This document shows positions 1 to 7,205 of a stretch of DNA of 8,364 bases, piece by piece (positions within the stretch are counted from its first letter, which is position 1; every line of letters starts with the position of its first letter). The notes under the pieces were generated by a model. The model had not been told where the DNA came from. It ran no database searches and saw only the letters and a list, made by a program, of their open reading frames with translations. The stretch spans positions 1-8,364 of the forward strand of contig JANWXG010000102.1 in the NCBI GenBank assembly GCA_025057335.1, in the 5' to 3' direction. Origin of the DNA: a bacterium (GTDB taxonomy: Bacteria; Armatimonadota; HRBIN16). Made by a program: the position numbers and the translations under genes.

Positions 1-744
1 GACCGTGCGCTCCTCATGGTAGGGACCGTACACGAAGCCCGTCATCACGCAGGAGAACACGCCTGTGCCATGGTCCATGAGCACAATGGCGTTGTCGTCG
101 GCTTCTACCTGCACGCGCTGCCCCTCGACCAGCCGTTCGCGGATAGCAGTGCCCATCAGCGCCACCACGCTCTGCGCAGGCCCCAGCAAGCCCGTCAGCG
201 TCGTGATGTTGTACACGCCGAGGTCGAACAGGCTACCGCCGCCCTTCTGGTAGAACCAGGGTCCCCAGCTGGGCCCGCCGTGCCCGTACCAGGCGCGAGC
301 GACGTACACTTCGCCTACGGCTTTCTCCGCCAATAGTCGCGCCATGCACTGGAACGCAGGGCTGGTGACGACGGTCGGTGCGCCCCAGATGTTTACCCCG
401 TGCTGGCGGGCGGTCTCCAAAAGCGTCCGCCCCTCCTCCAGCGTAGTGGCGAACGGCTTTTCGCACAGCACGTGTTTGCCCGCCTGTAACGCTTTGAGAT
501 TGATAGGATAGTGCTGTTGCATCGATGTCAGGTTAATGAGCATATCGAACTCACAGCGTTGCAGCATCTCCTCTAGGTCGGTATATACCTGGGGGATGCC
601 GAACTGTTCAGCGCGTTCGCGCGCCCGCTCCTCGCGCACATCGCATACCGCCACTACCTGCGCGTGCGCGCTTGTCTTGAGGTCGTTCAAGTAGTGCCAG
701 CTCACGCTACCACATCCTGCAATCGCGATACGGATGGTGGACAT
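1..744 (-). CDS. Gfo/Idh/MocA family NAD(P)-dependent oxidoreductase, N-terminal 248 residues (3' end outside window)
   Basis: The reading frame is open from the ATG at 744 down to the window edge, giving 248 residues without a stop; the C-terminus is missing. Seen: an N-terminal Rossmann nucleotide-binding motif (IAIAGCGSVSWHY, G10-x-G12 with H17), an acidic turn after the second strand (VVAVCDVREE), and the family EKP signature (VLCEKPF, K96), whose Lys is catalytic in this family. A GGGSLFDLGVYN stretch follows, with D174 and Y178. In many members the last motif reads D-x-G-x-H; Tyr in the His position is also found in the glucose-fructose oxidoreductase-like and dihydrodiol dehydrogenase-like branch. 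The start is supported by AAGGAG (minus strand, 753-758) eight bases upstream. It is transcribed away from the transporter cluster, so a role in oxidising or epimerising a sugar or inositol-type compound is likely, but the substrate cannot be read from sequence. Confidence 0.92.
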   Translation of the reverse strand, partial: MSTIRIAIAGCGSVSWHYLNDLKTSAHAQVVAVCDVREERARERAEQFGIPQVYTDLEEMLQRCEFDMLINLTSMQQHYPINLKALQAGKHVLCEKPFATTLEEGRTLLETARQHGVNIWGAPTVVTSPAFQCMARLLAEKAVGEVYVARAWYGHGGPSWGPWFYQKGGGSLFDLGVYNITTLTGLLGPAQSVVALMGTAIRERLVEGQRVQVEADDNAIVLMDHGTGVFSCVMTGFVYGPYHEERTV

Positions 745-827
745 GGATGTCACTCCTTCTGGGTGGTGATTCGGTTTCTGGCTACTTCTTTCAGCGTGCT
801 GGCAATCTTCCCCTGCCCGCTCAGGTG

Positions 828-856
828 TTGCATCCTGTCCGTGTGCCTGTTAGAAT
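828..856 (+). promoter_or_regulatory. Sigma-70-type promoter with extended -10 for the transporter cluster
   Basis: TTGCAT at 828-833 (4 of 6 matches to the -35 consensus) is separated by exactly 17 bases from TAGAAT at 851-856 (5 of 6 matches to the -10 consensus). The -10 is preceded by TG plus one base (848-850), the extended -10 motif. Predicted transcription start is near 862-864, leaving a leader of about 20 bases before the ATG at 885. It lies in the gap between divergent genes, where a promoter is expected. No clear operator palindrome was seen. The opposite strand has only a weak candidate (TTGCCT and TATTCT with a 15-base spacer) for the oxidoreductase gene. Confidence 0.6.
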
Positions 857-865
857 AATGGGGCA

Positions 866-875
866 GGGAGGAAGG
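866..875 (+). promoter_or_regulatory. Ribosome binding site deciding the start of the fusion gene
   Basis: The purine-rich GGGAGGAAGG ends nine bases before the ATG at 885. It lies downstream of the predicted transcription start. The in-frame ATG at 858 overlaps the promoter -10 and would precede the RNA start, and the still earlier ATG at 747 overlaps the divergent gene's leader. The ATG at 885 is therefore the best start. Confidence 0.65.
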
Positions 876-884
876 CAAGAGGAG

Positions 885-3341
885 ATGGGAGAACGGCTAC
901 GGAGCGCTCTGCCCTGGGTGACGTTGTTCGTGGTGCTGCTGGGCGTGGTAGCAGCCTCGCTCACTCTGGCGAAGCGGGTGCCAGAACCTCCGCGCAAGGT
1001 GAAGCTGGTAGTGTGGGGGCTGCAGCTGGGCGAGGAGAGCGCGGGGCTACGCGCGCAGGTGGAGGAGTTCGAACGCCGATATCCGCACATTGAGGTGAGC
1101 CTGCTGTCGATGGGCGCGGGGCGAATGAACCCGCAGAAGTTGATGACCGCCATCGTGGGCAAAGTGCCTCCTGACGTCATCTTTCAAGACCGCTTTACCA
1201 TCGGCGACTGGGCATCGCGCGACGCCTTCCGCCCTCTGGACGACCTTATCGCCCGCGACCGCGACAAGCCCGACGGCATCCGCCCAGAGGAGTTTTACCA
1301 CGCCTGCTGGCAAGAGGCGTGTTACAAGGGGAAGGTATACGCTATCCCCGCAGGCACAGACAACCGCGCGCTATACTACAACAAACAGCTCTTCCGTGAA
1401 GCGGGGCTAGACCCCGAACGTCCTCCGCAAACGTGGGATGAGCTACTGGAATACGCCAAGCGGCTGACCAAACGCAACCCTGACGGTACCTACCAACGTA
1501 TCGGCTTCATCCCCAACTACGGCAACTCGTGGCTGTACCTATACTCCTGGCAGAACGGGGGCGAGTTCATGTCGCCCGATGGGCGTACCTGCACACTGAA
1601 CAATCCCCGCACGGTAGAAGCTTTGGAGTGGCTCGTCAAGGTGTACGATGAGCTGGGCGGAGCCAAGAACATCAACGCCTTCGCCTCTGGCTTTCAAACG
1701 CAGGAGATGGACCCCTTCTTCATCGGCAAGGTGGCGATGAAGATCGACGGCAACTGGGTGCTGAACAACATCGCCCGCTACAAGCCTGACCTAGACTTTG
1801 GGGTGGCGCCCGCCCCTGTGCCTGCAGCCCGCCTGCGCGGCGAACCGCCCTTCGAGGGACAGCCCAAGTTCATCACGTGGTCTGGTGGGTTCTCCTTCGC
1901 CATTCCGCGCGGCGCCAAGCACGTGGAAGAGGCTTGGCTATTCATCAAGTGGATGAGCAGCGTGGAGAGTAACCTCATCTCCGCGCGCGCCCAGAAGGCA
2001 TGGAACGAGAGCAAAGGGCGTCCCTACGTGCCTGGGCTTTCTGCTAACCTGAAGGTCAACGAGGCGGTGTTCAAGGAGCTGGCTCCCAAGTCCCCCAAGT
2101 TCCGCGAACCCCTGCGCATGTTCATTGACCTAATGCAGGTCTCTAAGTTCCGCCCTGTGACCTTTGTGGGGCAGAGGTTGTGGGACGAGCACGTGCGCGC
2201 CTTCGACATGGCTATCCTACACGAGATGACGCCGAAGCAGGCGCTGGACGCTGGCGCACAGACCGTGCAGCGCGAACTGGACAAGGTGTTCACGCGCGAG
2301 AAGTACCCGATTCTGGACATCCGCATTCCGATGGCGTTGATTGCGCTGGGGTTGCTGGCTTTCGTCGGCGTCATCGTATGGCTAGCAAGGCGCAGCGGTC
2401 ACGTGGGCAGACTCGGTCGTCCCGAGGCGATAGCAGGCTATCTATTCGCCTCGCCTTGGATTGTGGGCTTCTTCCTATTCACGGCAGGACCTATCCTCGC
2501 CTCTATTGTGTTCAGCTTCTGCGACTACGATGTGTTGCATCCGCCGCGCTACGTGGGGCTGCTCAACTACAAGGAGCTGCTGACCATTGACCTCGCCTTC
2601 CTCAGCAAAGCCTTCTACAACGCGGGGTATCTAGCGCTGTTCGGCATCCCGCTGGGGATGACGACGGGGCTGGCGATTGCCATGTTGCTGAACACGCAGG
2701 TGCGCGGCATGAGCGGCTACCGCACAGCTTACTACATGCCCTCCATCGTCCCCGTAGTGGCGTCGGCGGTGCTGTGGGCGTGGGTGCTCAACGGCGACCC
2801 CAATCGCGGACTGGTCAACGCGGCGTGGAAGGCGACACTGGGCGAGTGGTTCGGCTGGGCGCCGCCCGGATGGTTTGGCGTGCCCGAATGGAGCAAGCCC
2901 GGGCTCATCCTGATGGGGCTGTGGGGCGCGGGCGGCGGCATGATTCTATGGCTTGCGGGGCTACAGGGCGTGCCAACGCAGCTGTATGAAGCCGCCGAGC
3001 TGGACGGCGCTACCGGCTGGGCGAAGTTCCGACATGTGACCTTGCCCATGCTCTCGCCTTACATCTTCTTCAACCTCATCATGGGCACGATACACGCGCT
3101 GCAGGAGTTTGACCGCATCTATATCCTGGGTGGCGTGGGCGCAGGCACGAGCAGCACTGGTCCGGGCGATAGCTTGCTGGTGCCCGTGATGTATCTGTTC
3201 AACAACGCCTTTACCTACTTTAAGATGGGCTACGCCTCGGCGCTGGCGTGGATTATCTTCCTCATCATCCTGGTGCTGACGCTGATTCAGCTGAAGCTCG
3301 CTCCACGCTGGGTGCACTACGAAGCGGAGAAGGGAAAGTGA
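885..3341 (+). CDS. Fused CUT1 sugar ABC transporter: extracellular substrate-binding domain plus MalF-type permease in one chain
   Basis: From the ATG at 885 the product is 818 residues with no internal stop. Seen in order: a hydrophobic N-terminal helix (about 10-29) after an Arg-bearing start; a family 1 solute-binding domain (about 36-470) with PERPP at 177-181 and GKVAM...DG.W at 281-291; a second hydrophobic helix (about 481-500); an Arg-rich linker (R502, R503, R509, R512); then a binding-protein-dependent permease domain (about 515-818) with about six membrane helices. The permease has the EAA loop that docks the ATPase (EAAELDG, 702-708, then LP at 720-721). Both halves resemble the separate binding protein and permease encoded at 5008-7205. 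The inferred topology is: N-terminus inside, binding domain outside, return through helix 481-500, permease starting inside. No lipobox is present, so the binding domain is tethered by the chain itself. A MalG partner and an ATPase are needed for transport; the only MalG here is at 7202. Fusions of this kind are known in GlnP- and OpuA-type importers but are unusual for CUT1 sugar systems. An assembly or sequencing artefact that merges two genes is unlikely, because the bridging helix makes topological sense. Confidence 0.9.
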   Translation: MGERLRSALPWVTLFVVLLGVVAASLTLAKRVPEPPRKVKLVVWGLQLGEESAGLRAQVEEFERRYPHIEVSLLSMGAGRMNPQKLMTAIVGKVPPDVIFQDRFTIGDWASRDAFRPLDDLIARDRDKPDGIRPEEFYHACWQEACYKGKVYAIPAGTDNRALYYNKQLFREAGLDPERPPQTWDELLEYAKRLTKRNPDGTYQRIGFIPNYGNSWLYLYSWQNGGEFMSPDGRTCTLNNPRTVEALEWLVKVYDELGGAKNINAFASGFQTQEMDPFFIGKVAMKIDGNWVLNNIARYKPDLDFGVAPAPVPAARLRGEPPFEGQPKFITWSGGFSFAIPRGAKHVEEAWLFIKWMSSVESNLISARAQKAWNESKGRPYVPGLSANLKVNEAVFKELAPKSPKFREPLRMFIDLMQVSKFRPVTFVGQRLWDEHVRAFDMAILHEMTPKQALDAGAQTVQRELDKVFTREKYPILDIRIPMALIALGLLAFVGVIVWLARRSGHVGRLGRPEAIAGYLFASPWIVGFFLFTAGPILASIVFSFCDYDVLHPPRYVGLLNYKELLTIDLAFLSKAFYNAGYLALFGIPLGMTTGLAIAMLLNTQVRGMSGYRTAYYMPSIVPVVASAVLWAWVLNGDPNRGLVNAAWKATLGEWFGWAPPGWFGVPEWSKPGLILMGLWGAGGGMILWLAGLQGVPTQLYEAAELDGATGWAKFRHVTLPMLSPYIFFNLIMGTIHALQEFDRIYILGGVGAGTSSTGPGDSLLVPVMYLFNNAFTYFKMGYASALAWIIFLIILVLTLIQLKLAPRWVHYEAEKGK

Positions 3342-3401
3342 AGCCAGAGCGAGGGGAATCCGTCTCCACTACAGTACAAGGTTTCTATCCCATGAATGAC
3401 G

Positions 3402-3408
3402 AAGGAGG
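3402..3408 (+). promoter_or_regulatory. Ribosome binding site deciding the start of the GH51 gene
   Basis: AAGGAGG, a near-perfect Shine-Dalgarno sequence, ends five bases before the ATG at 3414. The in-frame ATG at 3396 would place this motif inside the coding region and has no comparable site upstream, so translation most likely starts at 3414. Confidence 0.75.
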
Positions 3409-3413
3409 AAAGC

Positions 3414-4952
3414 ATGTCGTTGCAACGAGTAGCAGTGTTGCTTCAGGAGCCGATTGGAACCATCAGTCCTTACCTGCATGGCGAGTTCGCCGAGCATCTG
3501 GGCGAGTGTATCTACCCGGGCATCTGGGTGGGCGAAGATTCGTCCATCCCTAACATCGGGGGCATCCGTCGGGATGTGGTGGAGGCTCTGCGTCCACTGG
3601 AAATCCCCGTGCTGCGCTGGCCTGGAGGGTGTTTCGCGGACGCTTACCACTGGCGCGATGGTATCGGTCCGCGCGAGAAGCGCCCTTTGCGCCTGAACTA
3701 CCACTGGGGCATGGCGCCCGAGCCGAACCACTTCGGGACGCATGAGTTTATCGCCTTCTGCCGTTTGATTGGCGCGGAGCCGTACATCGTGGGCAACGTC
3801 GGTTCTGGGACGCCCGCTGAGCTGCGTGATTGGGTGGAGTACTGTAACTTCGCGGGCAACTCGGCTCTGGCGAACGAGCGACGCGCCAACGGAGCGGAGG
3901 AGCCGTTCCGCGTGCGCTTTTGGGGAGTGGGCAACGAGAACTGGGGCTGCGGCGGGCACATGCATCCCGAACAATACGCCGAGCTGTTCTGCCGCTACCG
4001 CACTTTTCTGTTCTCCTATTCTGACACGCCCATCCACGCCATCGCCTGCGGCGCAGCAGGCAACGACTGGGACTGGACGTGGAGGTTCCTGAACAGCCTA
4101 CGCCGACGTGGCTGGAGCCGAGGGCACCTGGTGCAGTCGCTCGCTGCGCACTACTACTGCGGCTCCGCAGGCACCGCGACTGAGTATACCACCGAGCAAT
4201 GGACGGAGCTGCTCTGCAAGGCGAAAGCCATCGAGGGCATCCTGACAGGGCATCGCACGGTGATGGACGAACTGGACCCGGAGCAAAAGATTAGCCTGAT
4301 TATCGACGAGTGGGGGGCGTGGCATCCCGTAGAGCCAGGCAAGCCCGGATACGGGTTATACCAGCAAAACACCATTCGCGACGCGCAGGTGGCGGCGCTC
4401 ACGCTGGACATCTTCCACCGGCACTGCCACCAGATTTTCATGGGCAACATCGCGCAGCTGGTCAACGTGTTGCAGTCGCTGCTGCTCGTGCAAGAGGACA
4501 AGTGTATCAAGACGCCTACATACTACGTCTGGCAGCTGTACGCGCCGCACAAGGGGGCGCAGGCGGTGCGCTTCGAGACGCTGTCTGAGACGCTGTCCGA
4601 CGGAGGCGCAGTGCGCGACTTCTGCCGACAGCAGTATCTGCAGAAAGAGGGCTTTGCCTTGCAGAGGATAGAGGGGTCGGCTTCCGTGCGGGAGAACACA
4701 GTGTGTGTGACCCTGTGCCACACACACCCAGAGGAGCCGACTGAGCTGGAGGTGCAGGTCATTGGAGGAGAGGTCTCGCAGGCGGAGGCAGTGTTCCTCA
4801 CCGCCGATGACATTCGCGCCCACAACACTTTTGAGAACCCGGAGCGCGTGAAGCCGTCCGAACCACATCAGGTGCATGTGGAGAGGAACCACCTCAGGCT
4901 CAGTGTGCCTAAAGCCGCAGTAGTGCGCATCACGGCAAAGCTGGCGTCATAG
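3414..4952 (+). CDS. Alpha-L-arabinofuranosidase, glycoside hydrolase family 51 (EC 3.2.1.55 likely)
   Basis: 512 residues, the usual length for the family. It has no signal peptide, so it acts in the cytoplasm on imported oligosaccharides, releasing terminal arabinofuranose with retention of configuration. Seen: the N-terminal region with ISPYLHGEFAEHLG and IYPGIW, then VLRWPGGCFADAYHWRDG, the acid/base motif GVGNENWG with E175, an HYYCG stretch, and the nucleophile motif IIDEWGAWH with E299. Both catalytic Glu residues of the (beta/alpha)8 barrel are therefore present. The last 110 or so residues fit the beta-sandwich domain that accompanies the barrel. The gene sits 72 bases after the fusion transporter and 55 bases before the lipoprotein gene, with no convincing terminator or promoter in either gap, so it is probably co-transcribed. 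Some GH51 members are endoglucanases or have xylosidase side activity; the motifs here match the arabinofuranosidase type. The symbol abfA is used for relatives but is not assigned. Confidence 0.93.
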   Translation: MSLQRVAVLLQEPIGTISPYLHGEFAEHLGECIYPGIWVGEDSSIPNIGGIRRDVVEALRPLEIPVLRWPGGCFADAYHWRDGIGPREKRPLRLNYHWGMAPEPNHFGTHEFIAFCRLIGAEPYIVGNVGSGTPAELRDWVEYCNFAGNSALANERRANGAEEPFRVRFWGVGNENWGCGGHMHPEQYAELFCRYRTFLFSYSDTPIHAIACGAAGNDWDWTWRFLNSLRRRGWSRGHLVQSLAAHYYCGSAGTATEYTTEQWTELLCKAKAIEGILTGHRTVMDELDPEQKISLIIDEWGAWHPVEPGKPGYGLYQQNTIRDAQVAALTLDIFHRHCHQIFMGNIAQLVNVLQSLLLVQEDKCIKTPTYYVWQLYAPHKGAQAVRFETLSETLSDGGAVRDFCRQQYLQKEGFALQRIEGSASVRENTVCVTLCHTHPEEPTELEVQVIGGEVSQAEAVFLTADDIRAHNTFENPERVKPSEPHQVHVERNHLRLSVPKAAVVRITAKLAS

Positions 4953-5007
4953 GATGACGCGGGCGCAACCCCGAGGGACTGCCGAGAAGAGGTTTTTGTG
5001 ACTGATT

Positions 5008-6306
5008 ATGCGTATCAGCGAGCAGGTAGGGATAGCGGGCGCCCTCTCTGTGGCGCTCTCGTTGGTCGGATGTCGGCGGAAGCAGGAGCGAGGCAACGCG
5101 GTGCCTCTGCGTGCGTGGACGATGTGGGGAGGCGACGAGGCAGACGCCTTTCAGGTGGTAGTAGACGAGTTCAACCGCACGCACCCGCACATCCAGGTGC
5201 ACAACCTCGCCGCCGTAGAGGATACCAAAATCATCCGCGCCATCGTGGCGAACGACCCGCCAGAGATTTTCACCTTGCGCGACCCGGGCTACCTCGGCTC
5301 GCTCGCGGCGAACGGCGCGTTGCTCTGCCTGGATGACCTCTTCCGTCAATCAGGGTTGAACGAGAAGGATTACGCCCCTGGCTCGCTGTCGCAATGCCGA
5401 TACAACGGCAAGCTATACGCGATGATTTACCTGCAGGACTGTTTCGCTCTGCTGTGGAACAAAGACGCCTTCCTTGACGCGGGGATGAACCCCGAGCGTC
5501 CGCCCCGCACGCTGAATGAGATGGTGGAATACGCGCGGAGGCTGACCAAACGCGACAAGAATGGACGCATCCTGCGCCTCGGCATAAAGCCGCCCGACCC
5601 GCTCATCATCATCGCCGCGTTCGGGGGACAGTTCGTGGACCCGAAGACAGGCATGCCTACCGCTGACCACCCCCGCAACATCGAGGCGCTGGCGTGGTAT
5701 CGCACGCTCATCGAGGCGCAGGGTAGCTCCGAGGAGGTCAACGCCTTCGAGGCGGGCTTTGGGCAAGAGATGGGCATCAACAACCCCTTCCTCGTGGGTA
5801 AGGTAGCGATGATGATCGATGGGCAGTGGAACCCTTACTGGTTCCAGCGGTATGGGCCGAAGGTGCGCTACGGCGCGGCGCCCCTCCCGTATCCTGACCA
5901 GTATCCCGAGATGAAGCAACCGACCTGGTTAGGCGGCAACATCTTCTGCATCCCCGCCAACTGCAAACATCCTAAGGAGGCGTGGGAGTTCCTGCGGTGG
6001 ACGCAGACAGTAGAAGCGCAGGTGCTGTTCGCCAGCACAATGCACGGCGTGCCCAACATCCTGGAGGTGCGGAAGGAGCGCAGCCTGCGCGAAGGGGAAC
6101 CCTGGAAACGCGCCTTCGCCGTGTTCATGGATGTCGCCAACAGCCCCAATGCGCGTCACTTCCCGCCAACGCCCATCACGGGGCTGTATCAATACGAGAT
6201 ATACAACGCGGCGGACTTCGTGCGCTACGGCACGAAAACGCCCGAACAGGCGTTGCGCGATGTGCAGCGCCGAGTCACTCGCGAGATGTTGAGGTGGAAA
6301 CGGTGA
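5008..6306 (+). CDS. CUT1-type extracellular sugar-binding lipoprotein
   Basis: 432 residues, typical for a family 1 solute-binding protein. The N-terminus is a lipoprotein signal: Arg2, a hydrophobic stretch (about 7-21) and a lipobox LVGC ending at C22, which would be lipidated and anchored in the membrane. The residues right after the cysteine are basic (RRKQ), which is a little unusual. Binding-protein landmarks include PERPP at 162-166 and GKVAMMIDGQW at 264-274, both also present in the binding half of the fusion protein at 885-3341, so the two are paralogues. The start is the ATG at 5008; the nearest purine-rich stretch (GAAGAGG, 4986-4992) is 15 bases away, a long spacing that may mean weaker initiation or coupling to the upstream gene. 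The stop overlaps the next gene by four bases. It probably delivers an oligosaccharide to the MalF/MalG pair encoded directly downstream; the ligand is not evident from sequence. Confidence 0.92.
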   Translation: MRISEQVGIAGALSVALSLVGCRRKQERGNAVPLRAWTMWGGDEADAFQVVVDEFNRTHPHIQVHNLAAVEDTKIIRAIVANDPPEIFTLRDPGYLGSLAANGALLCLDDLFRQSGLNEKDYAPGSLSQCRYNGKLYAMIYLQDCFALLWNKDAFLDAGMNPERPPRTLNEMVEYARRLTKRDKNGRILRLGIKPPDPLIIIAAFGGQFVDPKTGMPTADHPRNIEALAWYRTLIEAQGSSEEVNAFEAGFGQEMGINNPFLVGKVAMMIDGQWNPYWFQRYGPKVRYGAAPLPYPDQYPEMKQPTWLGGNIFCIPANCKHPKEAWEFLRWTQTVEAQVLFASTMHGVPNILEVRKERSLREGEPWKRAFAVFMDVANSPNARHFPPTPITGLYQYEIYNAADFVRYGTKTPEQALRDVQRRVTREMLRWKR

Positions 6307-7205
6307 AGAGGACACGGGACCGCTGGCGCGACCTGACAGGCTGGCTGTTCGTCTCCCCTTGGTTGCTGGGCTTCCTACTCTTCACGCTCTATCCCATTCT
6401 CGCGTCGCTCTACTACAGTTTCTGCGACTACCGCGTGCTGTCGCCGCCGAAGTGGGTGGGGCTTTCCAACTACGTCGCCTTGCTGACCGACCGCGACTAC
6501 TTCCTGCCCTCACTGGGCAACACGCTGTTTATGTTGATCGAGCTGCCTCTTGCCCTAGTGATTGGGCTGGCGATGGCGCTGTTGCTCAACCACAAGATAC
6601 CCGGCATTGGCGTCTTCCGCACGATATACTACCTGCCTTCGGTGATGCCCGTCGTGGCGGTGGCGGTGCTGTGGCTGTGGGTGTTAAACCCGCAGTATGG
6701 GCTGCTCAACGCCATCCTGACGCCCGTTCTGGCGCCTTTGGGGCTACAGCCGCCTGGCTGGCTCGCCGATCCCGCATGGGCGAAACCCGCTTTCATCATG
6801 ATGGACCTGTGGGCAGTGGGCGGCAGCGTGGTCATCTACCTTGCCAGCCTGCAGAACGTGCCCGCACACCTGTACGAAGCCGCCGAAATCGACGGCGCGA
6901 GCGCCTGGCATAAGACGATACACATCACGCTGCCCATGATTTCCCCTGTCATTTTCTACAACCTCGTGATGGGCGTCATCTGGACGTTTCAATACTTCAC
7001 GCAGACCTTCATCATGACGCAGGGCGGGCCGCAGAACGCCACGCTGTTCTACGCGCTCTACCTCTTCTACAACGCCTTCCGCGACTTTCGGATGGGATAC
7101 GCTTGCGCGATGGCTTGGATTCTGTTCCTGCTGACGCTGATTGCCACGCTCATCGTATTCCGCACCTCCGCGCGATGGGTGTACTACGAGGGGGAGAGGC
7201 GATGA
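6303..7205 (+). CDS. CUT1 sugar ABC transporter permease, MalF/LacF/UgpA type
   Basis: 300 residues starting with GTG at 6303, which overlaps the stop of the binding-protein gene as GTGA; GAGGTG (6291-6296) six bases upstream serves as ribosome binding site. A basic N-terminus (VKRTRDRWRD, first residue read as Met) is followed by about six membrane helices, the first with SPWLLGFLLFTLYPILASL. The ATPase-docking EAA loop is clear: E192-A-A, G198, then LP at 210-211. The C-terminal tail ends in RWVYYEGERR, as is common in this permease class. The protein is strikingly similar to the permease half of the fusion at 885-3341 (SPW..GF.LF...PILAS, FCDY.VL.PP, MGYA.A.AWI.FL). It forms a heterodimeric channel with the MalG-type protein encoded next. 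No ATPase gene is nearby. Confidence 0.94.
   Translation: MKRTRDRWRDLTGWLFVSPWLLGFLLFTLYPILASLYYSFCDYRVLSPPKWVGLSNYVALLTDRDYFLPSLGNTLFMLIELPLALVIGLAMALLLNHKIPGIGVFRTIYYLPSVMPVVAVAVLWLWVLNPQYGLLNAILTPVLAPLGLQPPGWLADPAWAKPAFIMMDLWAVGGSVVIYLASLQNVPAHLYEAAEIDGASAWHKTIHITLPMISPVIFYNLVMGVIWTFQYFTQTFIMTQGGPQNATLFYALYLFYNAFRDFRMGYACAMAWILFLLTLIATLIVFRTSARWVYYEGERR

Noticed and set aside
747..884. Longer N-terminus of the fusion gene starting at the ATG at 747 or 858.
   Set aside because: It overlaps the divergent gene's leader and the promoter, has no ribosome site of similar quality, and encodes residues unlike a signal region; the ATG at 885 fits better.
3369..4037. A 222-codon open frame on the minus strand opposite the GH51 gene.
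   Set aside because: The plus strand codes a complete GH51 enzyme with catalytic motifs; the opposite frame is a GC-rich antisense shadow with no recognisable domain.
4967..4997. Possible terminator before the lipoprotein gene (T-run at 4993-4997).
   Set aside because: The only stem found is about four pairs (AACC with GGTT); too weak, and the T-run sits in the leader just before the ATG at 5008.
5982..6302. In-frame upstream extension of the MalF-type permease to an ATG at 5982.
   Set aside because: It lies entirely inside the binding-protein gene in another frame; GTG at 6303 with a ribosome site six bases upstream and a GTGA overlap is the natural start.
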